Shown: one piece after another, positions 8,524 through 16,370 of the stretch
Position numbering within the stretch: position 1 is the stretch's first letter
How the letters are laid out: the number at the start of each line of letters is the position of its first letter
DNA from: Bradyrhizobium iriomotense
GTDB lineage: Bacteria; Pseudomonadota; Alphaproteobacteria; Rhizobiales; Xanthobacteraceae
Length of the DNA: 64,000 nucleotides
Assembly (NCBI RefSeq): GCF_030160715.1
Contig: NZ_BSOW01000016.1
Location: 62,001-126,000, forward strand
Direction: 5' to 3'
Made by a program: the position numbers and the translations under genes
The notes under the pieces: generated by a model
What the model was told of the DNA's origin: nothing
The model's input: only the letters and a program-made list of their open reading frames with translations
The model's database searches: none

Positions 8524-9078
8524 CTAGCGGCGGCCCGATTGCTCGGCGAATTGCTTTTCGCCGGGCAACTTGCCCCCGGCCAGCAGGCTGGTGCAAATCC
8601 ACCGAGATTCTCTGGGTTGCGCCCCAAGGAAAGCCTTGGTCTCTACGCACTGCGCGTAAGTGTTGTAGCTGAGCGTGTCTGTGCACGTTGGCGAGAACAT
8701 GCTCCCATCAACCCCTCCCTGGCCGGCAAGGCTACATCCAACCCAGGGAGCGTTGCCGACCCTGAAACTTGTTTCGCAACCACCGTTGCAGCTGCGGGCT
8801 TCTCTCTCCAGCTTGGCAAGCCTCCCCAAGACTGTATTCGGCGCGAACGACGGCGTTTGAGCGGTTGATGAGCCTGATGTCCGGTGGTGGGATGTCGCGG
8901 TCGTCGGCCCCTGCCGCGGCACAGCAGTTGGTCTTGCCTTCGGCGCTTCCACCGAGACGGCGGGCAGCGTGGAGCTTGGTGTGGGTTGCGACATTGCGGT
9001 GCCGCTTGTGCTGCACAGCAAGACAGTTGCCAAGGTGGTGACGACTGACGGCACGGCGAAGCCTAACGAGAATCTCAT
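8524..9078 (-). CDS. hypothetical secreted protein, proline-rich
   Basis: 184-residue protein on the minus strand. The start at ATG 9078 is chosen because GGGAGG lies 6 bases upstream, although the frame stays open 10 codons further. A hydrophobic signal sequence (FAVPSVVTTLATVLLC) precedes a Pro/Ser/Thr-rich low-complexity segment (about 30-85). The C-terminal part has six Cys and a coiled segment (LGRLAKLEREARSCNGGCETSF). Probably exported, with disulfides. I do not recognise a named domain. It is the first gene of the accessory stretch after the sugar operon. Confidence 0.65.
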   Translation of the reverse strand: MRFSLGFAVPSVVTTLATVLLCSTSGTAMSQPTPSSTLPAVSVEAPKARPTAVPRQGPTTATSHHRTSGSSTAQTPSFAPNTVLGRLAKLEREARSCNGGCETSFRVGNAPWVGCSLAGQGGVDGSMFSPTCTDTLSYNTYAQCVETKAFLGAQPRESRWICTSLLAGGKLPGEKQFAEQSGRR

Positions 9079-9454
9079 AAGGTGCCTCCCAAATGGACGT
9101 AAATGCAATCCCGACAGCTCAGAGTTGTATCACAGCATTCCGATACCGGCAATTCGGATGGCGCAGGACCATCTGACGATTTGGAGTTATCGACATAGCG
9201 GCCAACAGAACGTAGCCCGCTCGCGCCGTCGCGATGCCGGCTTATGGTCCTTCTGCGACCTCGGGCAAGGTCCGCTCTTCCACCACTGTTGGGGGTTGAG
9301 CGGATATAAGTCGGCCAGTCGCTTAATGACTACACGCCGTAGGTGGCGGCAGTACCCACCAACTGTGCCAGCGCGAGCAATGATTTAAGAAGTCATCACG
9401 AAGCGATCCCCGAAAGGTGAAGCGCGCGCTTCTGTCGGCACGCGCCGAGTTTCC
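9079..9454. other. intergenic region with a tRNA-His-like 3' fragment
   Basis: 376 bases without a credible gene. At 9355-9373 the sequence CCCACCAACTGTGCCAGCG resembles the 3' end of tRNA-His (CCCACCCAACTGTACCAGCG). The 80 bases after it are about three-quarters identical to 14639-14700. Confidence 0.5.
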
Positions 9455-10351
9455 TCAGCCGCCCGCCACCACCGGCTCGACGCGGCGGCGGACGGCGTTG
9501 AACACTTCAGCGGGGACATGCAGGCGGATGTCTTTTTCGTAGGCGTGGCGGAGCTCGGTGAAACCGGCGTCCGGGTCTGCGGTCAGCTCGGCGAGGTGGT
9601 CGAACAGGGTGAAGAGCGCCGGGGTGATCTCGTCGTCGGGCTTGGGCATGGCGCCCCAGACGTCCCAGGGCAGCATCTCCATGTTGTTGAGGGCCGCGAC
9701 GTCGCGGATGAGGTTTTGGGCGATGAACCAGAAGCCGCCCTCGCCGAAGATGCCGAAGGCGTTGGCATCGCGCTCGCCGCGGCGGCAGGCCCGCCAGGCT
9801 TCGCCGGCGCGCAGGAATTTTCCGCGCGGCTGGTCCAGCACGTCGAAATCGGGATGGAGCGCCGCGGCCTGCACGGCGTCGATCTGAAAATCGGCGGCGA
9901 CCCAGCGGCGGCCGTCCCAGTACTCGGCGATCCAATGGTCGACGCCCTTGCCGGGCTCGAAGTACGTGCCGAAGCCGCAGCGGGCGCGAGCCGGGATGCC
10001 CGCGGCGCGGAGGGCAGCGCAGGCGAGCACGGTAAAATGCTGGCAGACCCCGACGACGCGGCGTTCGGGCGGACGCGCGACGGTCAGCGGCGAAGGATCG
10101 AGTGCCCGGATCGCCCCGCACAGGTCACGAACGCGGCGGAGATGGGCCGTCTCGATGCGCTCCGGCGTCAACTGCTGTCCATAGGCGCGCGCCCAATGCT
10201 GGTGCAGCAGGACGCCGTGGACGAGCCCGCACAGGGCCGGGATGTCGGCCGGCTGCCTCGCAAAGGCGGCCGCCGGACCGGGATCGGTCATGACGGCAGG
10301 GCGCGTGTAGAAGGCGAGGGGATCGTCGGGCATCGCGGACTCGGGGGACAT
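9455..10351 (-). CDS. transglutaminase-like domain protein
   Basis: 298-residue cytoplasmic protein with a transglutaminase-like cysteine-protease fold. The catalytic triad can be read: Cys in GVCQHF (about residue 104), His in GVDHWIAEYW and Asp in VAADFQID. The remainder (HPDFDVLDQPRGKFLRAG, FGIFGEGGFWFIAQNLIRDVAALN) matches a family of stand-alone bacterial hydrolase-like proteins of unknown substrate. Start ATG 10351 is the first in frame. The neighbours give no functional hint. It lies between a tRNA-fragment region and a remnant-rich spacer. Confidence 0.85.
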   Translation of the reverse strand: MSPESAMPDDPLAFYTRPAVMTDPGPAAAFARQPADIPALCGLVHGVLLHQHWARAYGQQLTPERIETAHLRRVRDLCGAIRALDPSPLTVARPPERRVVGVCQHFTVLACAALRAAGIPARARCGFGTYFEPGKGVDHWIAEYWDGRRWVAADFQIDAVQAAALHPDFDVLDQPRGKFLRAGEAWRACRRGERDANAFGIFGEGGFWFIAQNLIRDVAALNNMEMLPWDVWGAMPKPDDEITPALFTLFDHLAELTADPDAGFTELRHAYEKDIRLHVPAEVFNAVRRRVEPVVAGG

Positions 10352-11003
10352 GAAACGGCGCGTAGTGAACCACAGGCCGGGTCGATTTCAACCGGGTGCG
10401 GTCATCGTAGCATCGCGCGGCCGAGCAGGCGATGGCATCGCCAGCGCACATCACGACGATGCCGAGCTTCTCGCCCTTGATCTCGAAGCGGAACGGATTC
10501 ATTCCGAGCGCCGACGGCGATCCCGCCTGGGCGAGCAGTTCGATCGTCCGGTCGACGACGGGGCGCACGCCGAGGCCGATGAAAGGCGACCATAGGTGTT
10601 ACCGAGCTTCGACGTATCTGAGGATGCCTTGCTTTCGAACGCTTTCAACCAACTCATTGGCACGAGACAAAAATTGCTTAAGCAGGGGAGAGGGCCGCGA
10701 TACTCGCCACTGCGAACAAGGTGATCGAGTGATGCGATCACGTCCGGTGCTGGCCCACCGCGACTCTGTCCTTGTCTGGATGCAAACCGGCAAACGTGCT
10801 TGAATGCCGCGGTGGCCGTCGCTACCAGGAAAGAGCTTGTGATGAGCCAGTGTTGGCCCGTGGCCGCAAGTCCACTGAATGACAACCATCGACTGCGACG
10901 AGGTGAGGGCAGCTGACGAGCGCTCCGGTCAACAAAGGAGAGATGCGACGCGATCGTTCATGCAATGATTGTTGAGATTGATGATTATCAACGGGGAACG
11001 AAA
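10352..11003. other. spacer with gene remnants
   Basis: About 650 bases with no complete gene. On the minus strand, 10390-10568 encodes a clean-looking but start-less peptide (RPVVDRTIELLAQAG...CAGDAIAC) that could be a fragment of a lost gene. At 10694-10732 the plus strand encodes PAAILATANKVIE-stop, the C-terminus of a substrate-binding protein of the ABC_sub_bind (DUF534-like) family; it is repeated at 11877-11915. Confidence 0.5.
10694..10760 (+). repeat. direct repeat, copy 1 (3' end of substrate-binding-protein gene)
   Basis: About 66 bases, roughly 92% identical to 11877-11943. Both copies encode the C-terminal residues AAILATANKVIE, a stop and the same downstream bases. The two copies bracket the cyclase gene and are 1183 bases apart. 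Confidence 0.8.
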
Positions 11004-11741
11004 ATGTGCGAAAGCCCTACTATCAAAGGTCGCACTGGTTGGCGCGGCTGGTTGGAGCTTCCATCAAGGACAACTCAAAAAACTGATGAAAAATGGGTCG
11101 ATCTCACCCACCCATTTTCAACGTCAGTACCACGTTCCGCAATGTTTCCTCCGCCGAAATTTTCGTATTTTGCGCAGATGCCGGAACGGCCCCTGAATGT
11201 CACCTACATGGAAACAATCGTACACATGGGCACGCACGTTGATGCCCCGAGGCACTTCTATATTGATGGTCCAGGAATGGACGAAATACCACTCGAGCGC
11301 ATGATAGGCGAAGGGGTCGTCATTCGCCTCGAAAAAGCAGTCAACGAAGAGATCGGCGTCGACGATCTTGCTGCTGCGAAGCCGAGAATAGAACCGGGCG
11401 ATATCGTCGCCATAGACACGGGCTGGAGTGGACGCTGGGGAACGCCCGAGTGGAATCGGCATCCATATCTTTCACTTGAAGCCGCCCAATGGCTGGTTGA
11501 TCAGAAGGTCAAGTTGGTCGCGGTGGACACCGCAACGCCGGATCTTCCTCATGACCTGCGTCCTAAGGATTTTCAATTTCCGGTACACTGTGTGCTCCTC
11601 AAGGATGGCGTCCTAATCTCGGAGCAAATAGCTAACCTTCACAAATTCGGGGGGCGACGAGTGGAGTTTCTATTCTGCCCATTGTCGATTGAAGGTTGCG
11701 ATGGAGCGCCTGCCCGCGTCTTGGCTCGCACGCTCTCGTAG
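11004..11741 (+). CDS. cyclase family protein (kynurenine formamidase-like metal hydrolase)
   Basis: 245-residue protein of the cyclase/KynB-like family (PF04199). The metal-binding signature HMGTHVDAPRHF is present, followed by IEPGDIVAIDTGWSGRWGTPEW, SLEAAQWLVDQKVKLVAVDT and HCVLLKDGVLISEQIANL. By family it hydrolyses amide or lactone bonds, with divalent metal bound by His/Asp. The start at 11004 (MCESPT) is favoured because GGGGAACG precedes it; an in-frame ATG at 10965 has no ribosome site. Base composition is AT-richer than its neighbours, and remnants on both sides suggest acquisition by transfer. Substrate unknown. Confidence 0.88.
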   Translation: MCESPTIKGRTGWRGWLELPSRTTQKTDEKWVDLTHPFSTSVPRSAMFPPPKFSYFAQMPERPLNVTYMETIVHMGTHVDAPRHFYIDGPGMDEIPLERMIGEGVVIRLEKAVNEEIGVDDLAAAKPRIEPGDIVAIDTGWSGRWGTPEWNRHPYLSLEAAQWLVDQKVKLVAVDTATPDLPHDLRPKDFQFPVHCVLLKDGVLISEQIANLHKFGGRRVEFLFCPLSIEGCDGAPARVLARTLS

Positions 11742-11834
11742 CTTATGAGGTGAGTCGGAGTGCAGCAATTGTGAAGTCCGCTTTTGGTCTTGGCTGTGTG
11801 AAAAGGCCAAGACGCCTGAGCGCGATAGTTCGCG

Positions 11835-11915
11835 ATCAACCTGAAGACGGCCGAAGCACTCGGCATCGGTGTTCCAGCCGCGATACTTGCCACTGCGAAC
11901 AAGGTGATCGAGTGA
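11835..11915 (+). pseudogene. C-terminal remnant of ABC_sub_bind-type substrate-binding protein
   Basis: 27 codons reading INLKTAEALGIGVPAAILA-TANKVIE-stop. This matches the conserved C-terminus (xINLKTAKALGLTVPxxLLxxADEVIE) of TrpX/DUF534-like binding proteins that are abundant in Bradyrhizobium. No upstream coding region remains. The last 13 codons are repeated at 10694-10732. Confidence 0.7.
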
Positions 11916-11943
11916 TGCGATCACGGCCGGTGTTGGTCCATCT
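11877..11943 (+). repeat. direct repeat, copy 2
   Basis: Partner of 10694-10760. Just after it, 11944-11972 (TGATATCGGCCGTGCTCGCT...) resembles 8231-8262 downstream of the sugar-binding-protein gene, so this stretch is a mosaic of duplicated 3' flanks. Confidence 0.75.
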
Positions 11944-12030
11944 CCTGATATCGGCCGTGCTCGCTACGCGGTAGCGCCCCCTCGCAATCGGCCTTTCCCG
12001 GCCGCACCCAAAGGCGGCTCGCGCGGAATT

Positions 12031-12108
12031 CAACTTGAAACTCAGATGATTAGAGCGCCTGCCTGGTGGAACAGGGGGTCAGTGGTTCAAGCCCACCCAA
12101 CTCTACCA
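12031..12108 (+). pseudogene. decayed tRNA-His copy
   Basis: 78 bases aligning over their whole length to tRNA-His at 3235-3311, including GATTAGAGCGCCTG, GTGGAACAGG and the final CCACCCAACTCTACCA. The acceptor stem no longer pairs and one base is inserted next to the anticodon stem, so it cannot be functional. Homology extends upstream (CCCAAAGGCGGC and a CCCCTCG block), so a larger segment was duplicated. Confidence 0.85.
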
Positions 12109-12296
12109 CTCATATTTCCCCCGAAACCAACGTCGTGACGCCCTGCGTCATTCGCCGCGCGCTGGCGGCACCAAGTGGGCAGCGGACGCAACAGCGTTGA
12201 TTTGCATCAAGGGCGTGACAGAAACAGCGTTGATGCTGGCAACGAGCCGCGAACGGTGCGTTGGCGCATTCCCTCCCTCAATCAGCGGGGATCATC
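12109..12296. other. intergenic region before metallophosphoesterase gene
   Basis: Together with 11742-12108 this makes a 555-base gene-free stretch made of remnants and the decayed tRNA. It contains the near-repeat ACAGCGTTGAT at 12190 and 12225. No gene is visible. Confidence 0.4.
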
Positions 12297-13637
12297 ATGC
12301 CATACTCCCGGCCTAACGATCCAAGTCGTCGCCTTGTTCTCAGCGCACTTGCGGCGCTGCCGGCATTCTCCGTGCCGCTGGTTGCCAATGCGCAGGCGCA
12401 AACACCAACCGCGCAAGCATCCGTTCCCGCCGGGGGCGGCTTTTCATTCGCGGCGGTCGGCGATACCCGACCGATGATGTACCTACCGTTGAAAGAGGGA
12501 CAACCGGACCTCAGCAAGTTCTTCGTCGAGATGTTTGGGTTGGTCATGCCGGAAAAGGTTGCCGAGGCCGTCGTAGCGAAGGACGTGAAGATGATCTTCG
12601 ATCCGGTCACAAAGGACCTGATCAAGGTCGTCATGCCGTTCGCATCCAAGACGGAAGTGATGACCCTGACGGTCGATAAAGGTTGGGTCACTGAGGCATC
12701 CGTTGAGGACTTGAAACTGCTTCCTGGCGTGCATCGGACGATGTTCCGGCTTCAGGGGGGCGAATGGGTGACCCGTGAAATCGTGAAGGACGTTCAATCC
12801 GGTCGCGCCAAATTCGTGGTCAATAGCGGTGACGCCGTCTGGTGGGGCAATCAGGGCTTGACTGTCAGTGACAGCCCATACTGGAAGCGCGTGAATGATA
12901 CGATGTTGAGGAAGCTACCCGCGCCGGATGACGAGATGCGCGCAGCCGGCTTGGATGGGCGCTTTTTCATGAGTGTGGGCAATCATGAGGTGTGGGCCGA
13001 CCCAAAGATTGAGGGCGTTCTTTCGGCTGTGCCGTATCTGAAGAAATTCGGCGTCACGCCGGAAAACCTCATCTACAAATTCGACTTCAAGGGCACCCGC
13101 TTCATCTATCTCTGGAGTGGCAAGTACGATTACCGTTCGCCGTCGCTGTGGGACGCTGATCGGCCAAAATATGCCGAGCAGATGACCCAGCTTCAGAAGT
13201 GGATGGACGAGGCGAAGGCCAATGGCATTCGGAAGGCGTTTATCGTCTTCCATTATCCCGTGTTTGCGCGGTCAGGCTTAGGCCCGATCCCGGCTCCCGA
13301 TAACCCGCACAAGGTGATTGCGTCGTATGCCAAGGACATGGAGGTGGTCGTATTGAACGGGCACGTCCACACCACGGAAATCTACGACGTAGATGGGGTA
13401 AGGTATCTGATGTTGGGCGGTGGGGGCGCAGAACAAGACCCAATTCTGCCGGGGCGAACCAGCATCAAGGTGCCCGCTGACTATCCGCAGGACCTCTACT
13501 GGAAGGGCCAGCCTCCGCAAGAGGAGTACAACTACGTGCTGGTGGACGTTGAACCCGGCCAGAAGACGAAATTCACCCTCAATCGCTTCCGGCCGTGGTC
13601 GGCAGAGCCATTCGGGACTGAGGAACTCTTCAGGTGA
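12297..13637 (+). CDS. Tat-exported calcineurin-like metallophosphoesterase
   Basis: 446-residue secreted phosphoesterase. The N-terminus has a twin-arginine signal (DPSRRLVLSALAAL, cleavage near ANAQA). All dinuclear metal motifs are present: AVGDTRP, NSGDAVWWGN, SVGNHEVW, FHYPVF and NGHVHTTE. Start ATG 12297 has GGGG six bases upstream. It should act in the periplasm on a phosphoester that is not predictable from sequence. A region between the first motifs (about 60-150) is an insertion relative to simple family members. Two membrane-protein genes follow immediately. Confidence 0.88.
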   Translation: MPYSRPNDPSRRLVLSALAALPAFSVPLVANAQAQTPTAQASVPAGGGFSFAAVGDTRPMMYLPLKEGQPDLSKFFVEMFGLVMPEKVAEAVVAKDVKMIFDPVTKDLIKVVMPFASKTEVMTLTVDKGWVTEASVEDLKLLPGVHRTMFRLQGGEWVTREIVKDVQSGRAKFVVNSGDAVWWGNQGLTVSDSPYWKRVNDTMLRKLPAPDDEMRAAGLDGRFFMSVGNHEVWADPKIEGVLSAVPYLKKFGVTPENLIYKFDFKGTRFIYLWSGKYDYRSPSLWDADRPKYAEQMTQLQKWMDEAKANGIRKAFIVFHYPVFARSGLGPIPAPDNPHKVIASYAKDMEVVVLNGHVHTTEIYDVDGVRYLMLGGGGAEQDPILPGRTSIKVPADYPQDLYWKGQPPQEEYNYVLVDVEPGQKTKFTLNRFRPWSAEPFGTEELFR

Positions 13638-13642
13638 GCAGG

Positions 13643-14133
13643 ATGCCGCTGTTTACAGGAGTGAGGTTCTGGCGACAGGTATTCTAATCATTCACGGCTT
13701 GGTCGCGGTCGCGCTGCTTGGCGCGATAACGCACCAGACTTTAGCGGCATGGGGACCGGCGGACGCGCGACCCGGCTCGTTCTTTGGCCGCTTTCGTTCC
13801 ATACGGCCGGCCTCGTTCGCCAACGCCGTGGTGGTCCTGTATGCCGTTTCCACGCTGCTGGGCGGGATCATTTACCTTACTTTCCGTGTGGATGTCAGGC
13901 CCGAATTGGAGCGTGCGAGTCACTGGCATGTCCTTGGCTTCTTCGACCTCAAGGAGCATTTCGTAGCAATCGGGTTGGCGTTGCTGCCCGCCTACTGGGT
14001 TTGCTGGCGACCGCCGCTTGCCAACGAACCTCCTCAGACGCGCACGGCGCTCACCTCGATACTTGCCTTCATCATTTGGTGGGGCTTTCTGTGCGGTCAC
14101 GTCGCCAACAACATCATGGGTTTCGGCTCATGA
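13643..14133 (+). CDS. integral membrane protein with an apparent frameshift near its start
   Basis: The membrane-protein frame (ILIIHGLVAVALLGAITHQ ... NNIMGFGS, four hydrophobic segments, charged loop DLKEHF) has no ATG or GTG. An ATG with an AGG-rich ribosome site at 13643 opens MPLFTGVRFWRQ in another frame and hits a stop at 13686. Adding one G in CAGGTATT (about 13676-13683) would join them as ...RFWRQGILIIHG. Either the gene is frameshifted, or translation starts at CTG 13669 (after AGGAGTGAGG) or TTG 13699. The stop overlaps the next gene (ATGA). Function unknown; probably a partner of the phosphoesterase. Confidence 0.6.
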
Positions 14134-14495
14134 CATCATCGGCTCCGTTCCGCCGCTTTGCATTCGCATTCGGGACCACGTTCGCGGTCCTCTACGTGGT
14201 CGCACTCGCAAAGGACCTTGCTCTTTTCACCGTTTTCCCGTCGCTCGGCATCGTGCTCGCGGGCACGCATCATTCGCGAGACATTGCTGACCCTGCGATG
14301 GGATTTCTCGCTCCAGCGATGTACTGGTACGGGTGGGCCGCGACGGCCGCGCTTGGGGCACTGATCGTCGCCCTCGTTGCTGCATCGTTCGCCGAACGCC
14401 TGGCGCGATACGTTTGGCCGGGATGGATTTGGGTCATTCCCGTCCTCTCGATGATCGCTTGCGTCTATCTCACTCTGCCTTGGTTTCGACTTTAG
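14130..14495 (+). CDS. small integral membrane protein
   Basis: 121 residues with about four hydrophobic helices (FAFGTTFAVLYVVALA, SLGIVLAGT, WAATAALGALIVALVAASF, WIWVIPVLSMIACVYLT). The ATG overlaps the stop of the preceding membrane-protein gene, so the two are translationally coupled and form one unit with the metallophosphoesterase. No recognised domain. The histidine pair in GTHHSRDIAD is the only polar feature of note. Confidence 0.7.
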   Translation: MTSSAPFRRFAFAFGTTFAVLYVVALAKDLALFTVFPSLGIVLAGTHHSRDIADPAMGFLAPAMYWYGWAATAALGALIVALVAASFAERLARYVWPGWIWVIPVLSMIACVYLTLPWFRL

Positions 14496-14768
14496 CTTGC
14501 TTCTCAAAATCGCGTAGTCGGGTTGTCGCGACTTCAAATAGAAAAGCCTGCTACAAAAGAAAGGTGTTCAGGCGCAAATAACCTGGGATTGTCGAGGAGA
14601 AGACTGGGCAGCGGCGGTGCCACCCAACTGTAGCAGCGGCGGCAATGATCCAAGCAGACATCACGGAGTGTTCCCCGAAAGGTGAAGCGCCCGCTGCTGT
14701 TGACCTGCGTCCGAAATCCCCACGTCAAGTTCGAGCGACGACCGGTGGATGGGCCGACAGCTCGGTGA
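14496..14768. other. intergenic region with a tRNA-His-like 3' fragment
   Basis: 14620-14638 reads CCACCCAACTGTAGCAGCG, close to the tRNA-His 3' end. The sequence up to about 14700 parallels 9355-9450 (shared CCCCGAAAGGTGAAGCGC). No gene seen. Confidence 0.55.
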
Positions 14769-15035
14769 ATGTGCATGGAGATCCTGTTCGACCTCATCCT
14801 CGATGATCTGGCCGGCCCCATCTTCGAACTCCTCCTTGAACTCGTCGTCCGGCTGGCCGAAGCCCTCTTTCATCTGATCGGCTGGCTGCTGGAGCGCTTT
14901 CGGCGCTGGCTGGATTTGCAGCCCAATATCGATCCCGCGCAGCTTTCGCTGCTGCACAGGTTCGGCCGGTTATCGGTCGGCGTGGGCTTGAGCCTCTGCA
15001 TCCTCGCGCCGCTGCTTTGGCTGATCTGGCGTTGA
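14769..15035 (+). CDS. small membrane protein, hypothetical
   Basis: 88 residues. An acidic-hydrophobic N-terminal helix (LFDLILDDLAGPIFELLLELVVRLAEALFH is split by charges) is followed by an Arg-rich turn (LLERFRRWLDL) and a clear C-terminal transmembrane segment (VGVGLSLCILAPLLWLIW). ATG 14769 or 14775 could be used. Function unknown. Two further tiny membrane ORFs follow on the same strand. Confidence 0.55.
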   Translation: MCMEILFDLILDDLAGPIFELLLELVVRLAEALFHLIGWLLERFRRWLDLQPNIDPAQLSLLHRFGRLSVGVGLSLCILAPLLWLIWR

Positions 15036-15043
15036 CCTGCCCG

Positions 15044-15190
15044 ATGCTCGGCGTGCAGCGCTCGTCCGAGGACATGCGCTACGGCGCTATCCTCATCGCG
15101 GCTGCTGGTTGGCCTGTCGTCGCCGCGATTGTCGCGGGAAGCACCATCGGCGAAGCGGTGCATGACATGAGGCAAGGCAGCGCAGGATGA
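15044..15190 (+). CDS. tiny membrane protein, hypothetical
   Basis: 48 residues (MLGVQRSSEDMRYGAILIAA...) with one transmembrane helix (AILIAAAGWPVVAAIVAG) and a polar C-terminus (EAVHDMRQGSAG). It begins 9 bases after the preceding stop, which suggests a shared transcript. Codon use fits the genome, but so short a frame could be fortuitous. Confidence 0.4.
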   Translation: MLGVQRSSEDMRYGAILIAAAGWPVVAAIVAGSTIGEAVHDMRQGSAG

Positions 15191-15263
15191 GTGGGCCCGG
15201 CCTCAACCAAGTGAGACGGTTGCGGCCGTTGAACCCCGGCGAAGCCAGGTGCGACCAACCGCT

Positions 15264-15428
15264 ATGCTTGACACCTTGCTCAGCGCGATCTTCGAAATGG
15301 TCCTGAGTGCCGTAGGGACCGCCATCGTCAAATTGTTCGGTGTGGAGAACGCCGCCGAGGTCGCGACGGCGATCATCGGCCTTGGCTTCATCGCGATCGG
15401 CTTGACGGCCGCCTTGCTGGGGCACTGA
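15264..15428 (+). CDS. tiny membrane protein, hypothetical
   Basis: 54 residues (MLDTLLSAIFEMVLSAVG...) with two hydrophobic helices; the second (ATAIIGLGFIAIGLTAALLG) is a good membrane span. The opening resembles the start of the 88-residue neighbour (short acidic-hydrophobic helix), hinting that the small proteins at 14.8-15.4 kb are related or work together. No known function. Confidence 0.45.
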   Translation: MLDTLLSAIFEMVLSAVGTAIVKLFGVENAAEVATAIIGLGFIAIGLTAALLGH

Positions 15429-15480
15429 AGAGGGAACGTCGTGAAGGCCATAGCCGGGCCGACAAGCTCGTTGCCTGCAA

Positions 15481-15783
15481 TCAAGCCGCAATCCGTTGTT
15501 CGACGGGAACGGTCAGGTGCTTGAGCACTTCTGCGTGCTCCAGGTCCGGAACCGCGATGGCCGTGTGACTGTAGATCGCATGCGTGCGTGATTTGGCGAT
15601 TTTATCCAGGATCTCTTTGCCCTTGATGACGTGCAGGCCCATATCCTCGCCGGACGGGAAGATCGCCAGCACCACGTCATAGGCCGCGATGACGGCTCTG
15701 AGCGCCTCAGCCTTGTCTTCGGCGACATCAACGAAAACACGAACGTCCGCTGCGAGCTCGCGCAGCTCGTCAAAATCCAGCAC
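15481..15783 (-). CDS. hypothetical protein
   Basis: 100 residues from GTG 15783 (preceded by GGAG 11 bases upstream); an in-frame TTG at 15804 would add 7 residues. The content looks like a small soluble alpha/beta domain (VRVFVDVAEDKAEALRAVI, YDVVLAIFPSGEDMGLHVIKG). It is convergent with the tiny membrane genes. No domain recognised; the even codon-position bias and lack of low complexity argue for a real gene. Confidence 0.5.
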   Translation of the reverse strand: MLDFDELRELAADVRVFVDVAEDKAEALRAVIAAYDVVLAIFPSGEDMGLHVIKGKEILDKIAKSRTHAIYSHTAIAVPDLEHAEVLKHLTVPVEQRIAA

Positions 15784-15905
15784 TGTCGGGGTACTCCAAC
15801 GCAACGATACTTGATGAGAAGAGTGGCGGCGTTGGGTTACTGAAGTCTGAACAACATGTGTCGAGTCACAAGTTTCACGATGAGGTGACTCATTGGGCGG
15901 GAGAG

Positions 15906-16140
15906 CTACTTCAACCCCGCCACCAGCAGCACCACCACCGGCAACGTCGCCGCGGCCAGCAGCGTGCCCAGTGCCACCGCTCCCGACACCGGGTTCACCA
16001 GCCGCTGATACTGAACCGCAAAAATATACGCGTTCGCGCCGGTCGGCATCGCCGCGAACAGCACGACCACGCCGGCCGCGGCAGGTTCAACAGCTTGGCC
16101 AGCAGGAAGGCGATCGCGGGCATCGTGGCCATGCGGCCCT
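15906..16140 (-). pseudogene. C-terminal remnant of AEC-family (auxin efflux carrier-like) transporter
   Basis: Minus-strand reading gives AAGVVVLFAAMPTGANAYIF, VQYQRLVNPVSGAVALGTLL and a final hydrophobic helix ending VAGLK-stop. This is the conserved end of AEC permeases. Upstream codons (ATMPAIAFLLAKLLNLP) are in another frame, and nothing of the N-terminal half is present, so this is a truncated, frameshifted relic. Confidence 0.75.
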
Positions 16141-16310
16141 CACCTCGCGGGGATATCCACCGACCACCCCACGCGCTTTTCGACGATAGCGTTATGCCCC
16201 TGATTTGCCCGACGTGTCAAATTAATTTCGTAAAATCCGTAAAATCTCCGCGCCGGTCTTGTCGACTCCTTTGCATGGGGTTGTTTTCGAAATTTTTGTT
16301 TGGCCGTCGC
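16141..16310. repeat. dispersed intergenic element
   Basis: Contains GTTATGCCCCTGATTTGCC, CGACGTGTCAAATTAATTTC and GACTCCTTTGCATGGGGTTG TTTTCGA, phrases I recall as recurrent in Bradyrhizobium intergenic regions. It has no coding potential. It sits directly against the AEC relic. Confidence 0.45.
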
Positions 16311-16370
16311 GACAGCCTCGAGCCGGCCCCGGGAGATCAGGTCTGCGTGCTGACCCCGAAGAAAGGTGCG

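Noticed and set aside
8338..8868. Plus-strand frame of 176 codons
   Set aside because: Overlaps the minus-strand secreted-protein gene, which has a ribosome site and signal peptide; the plus frame begins inside a repeat hairpin.
10125..10568. Minus-strand frame starting RPVVDRTIELLAQAG
   Set aside because: The first 60 residues look protein-like, but the rest is antisense of the transglutaminase-like gene in another frame; no start or ribosome site. Kept only as a possible remnant in the spacer note.
8262..15480. Intact integrative element
   Set aside because: No integrase, excisionase, relaxase or transposase is encoded; only fragments and repeats suggest past events.
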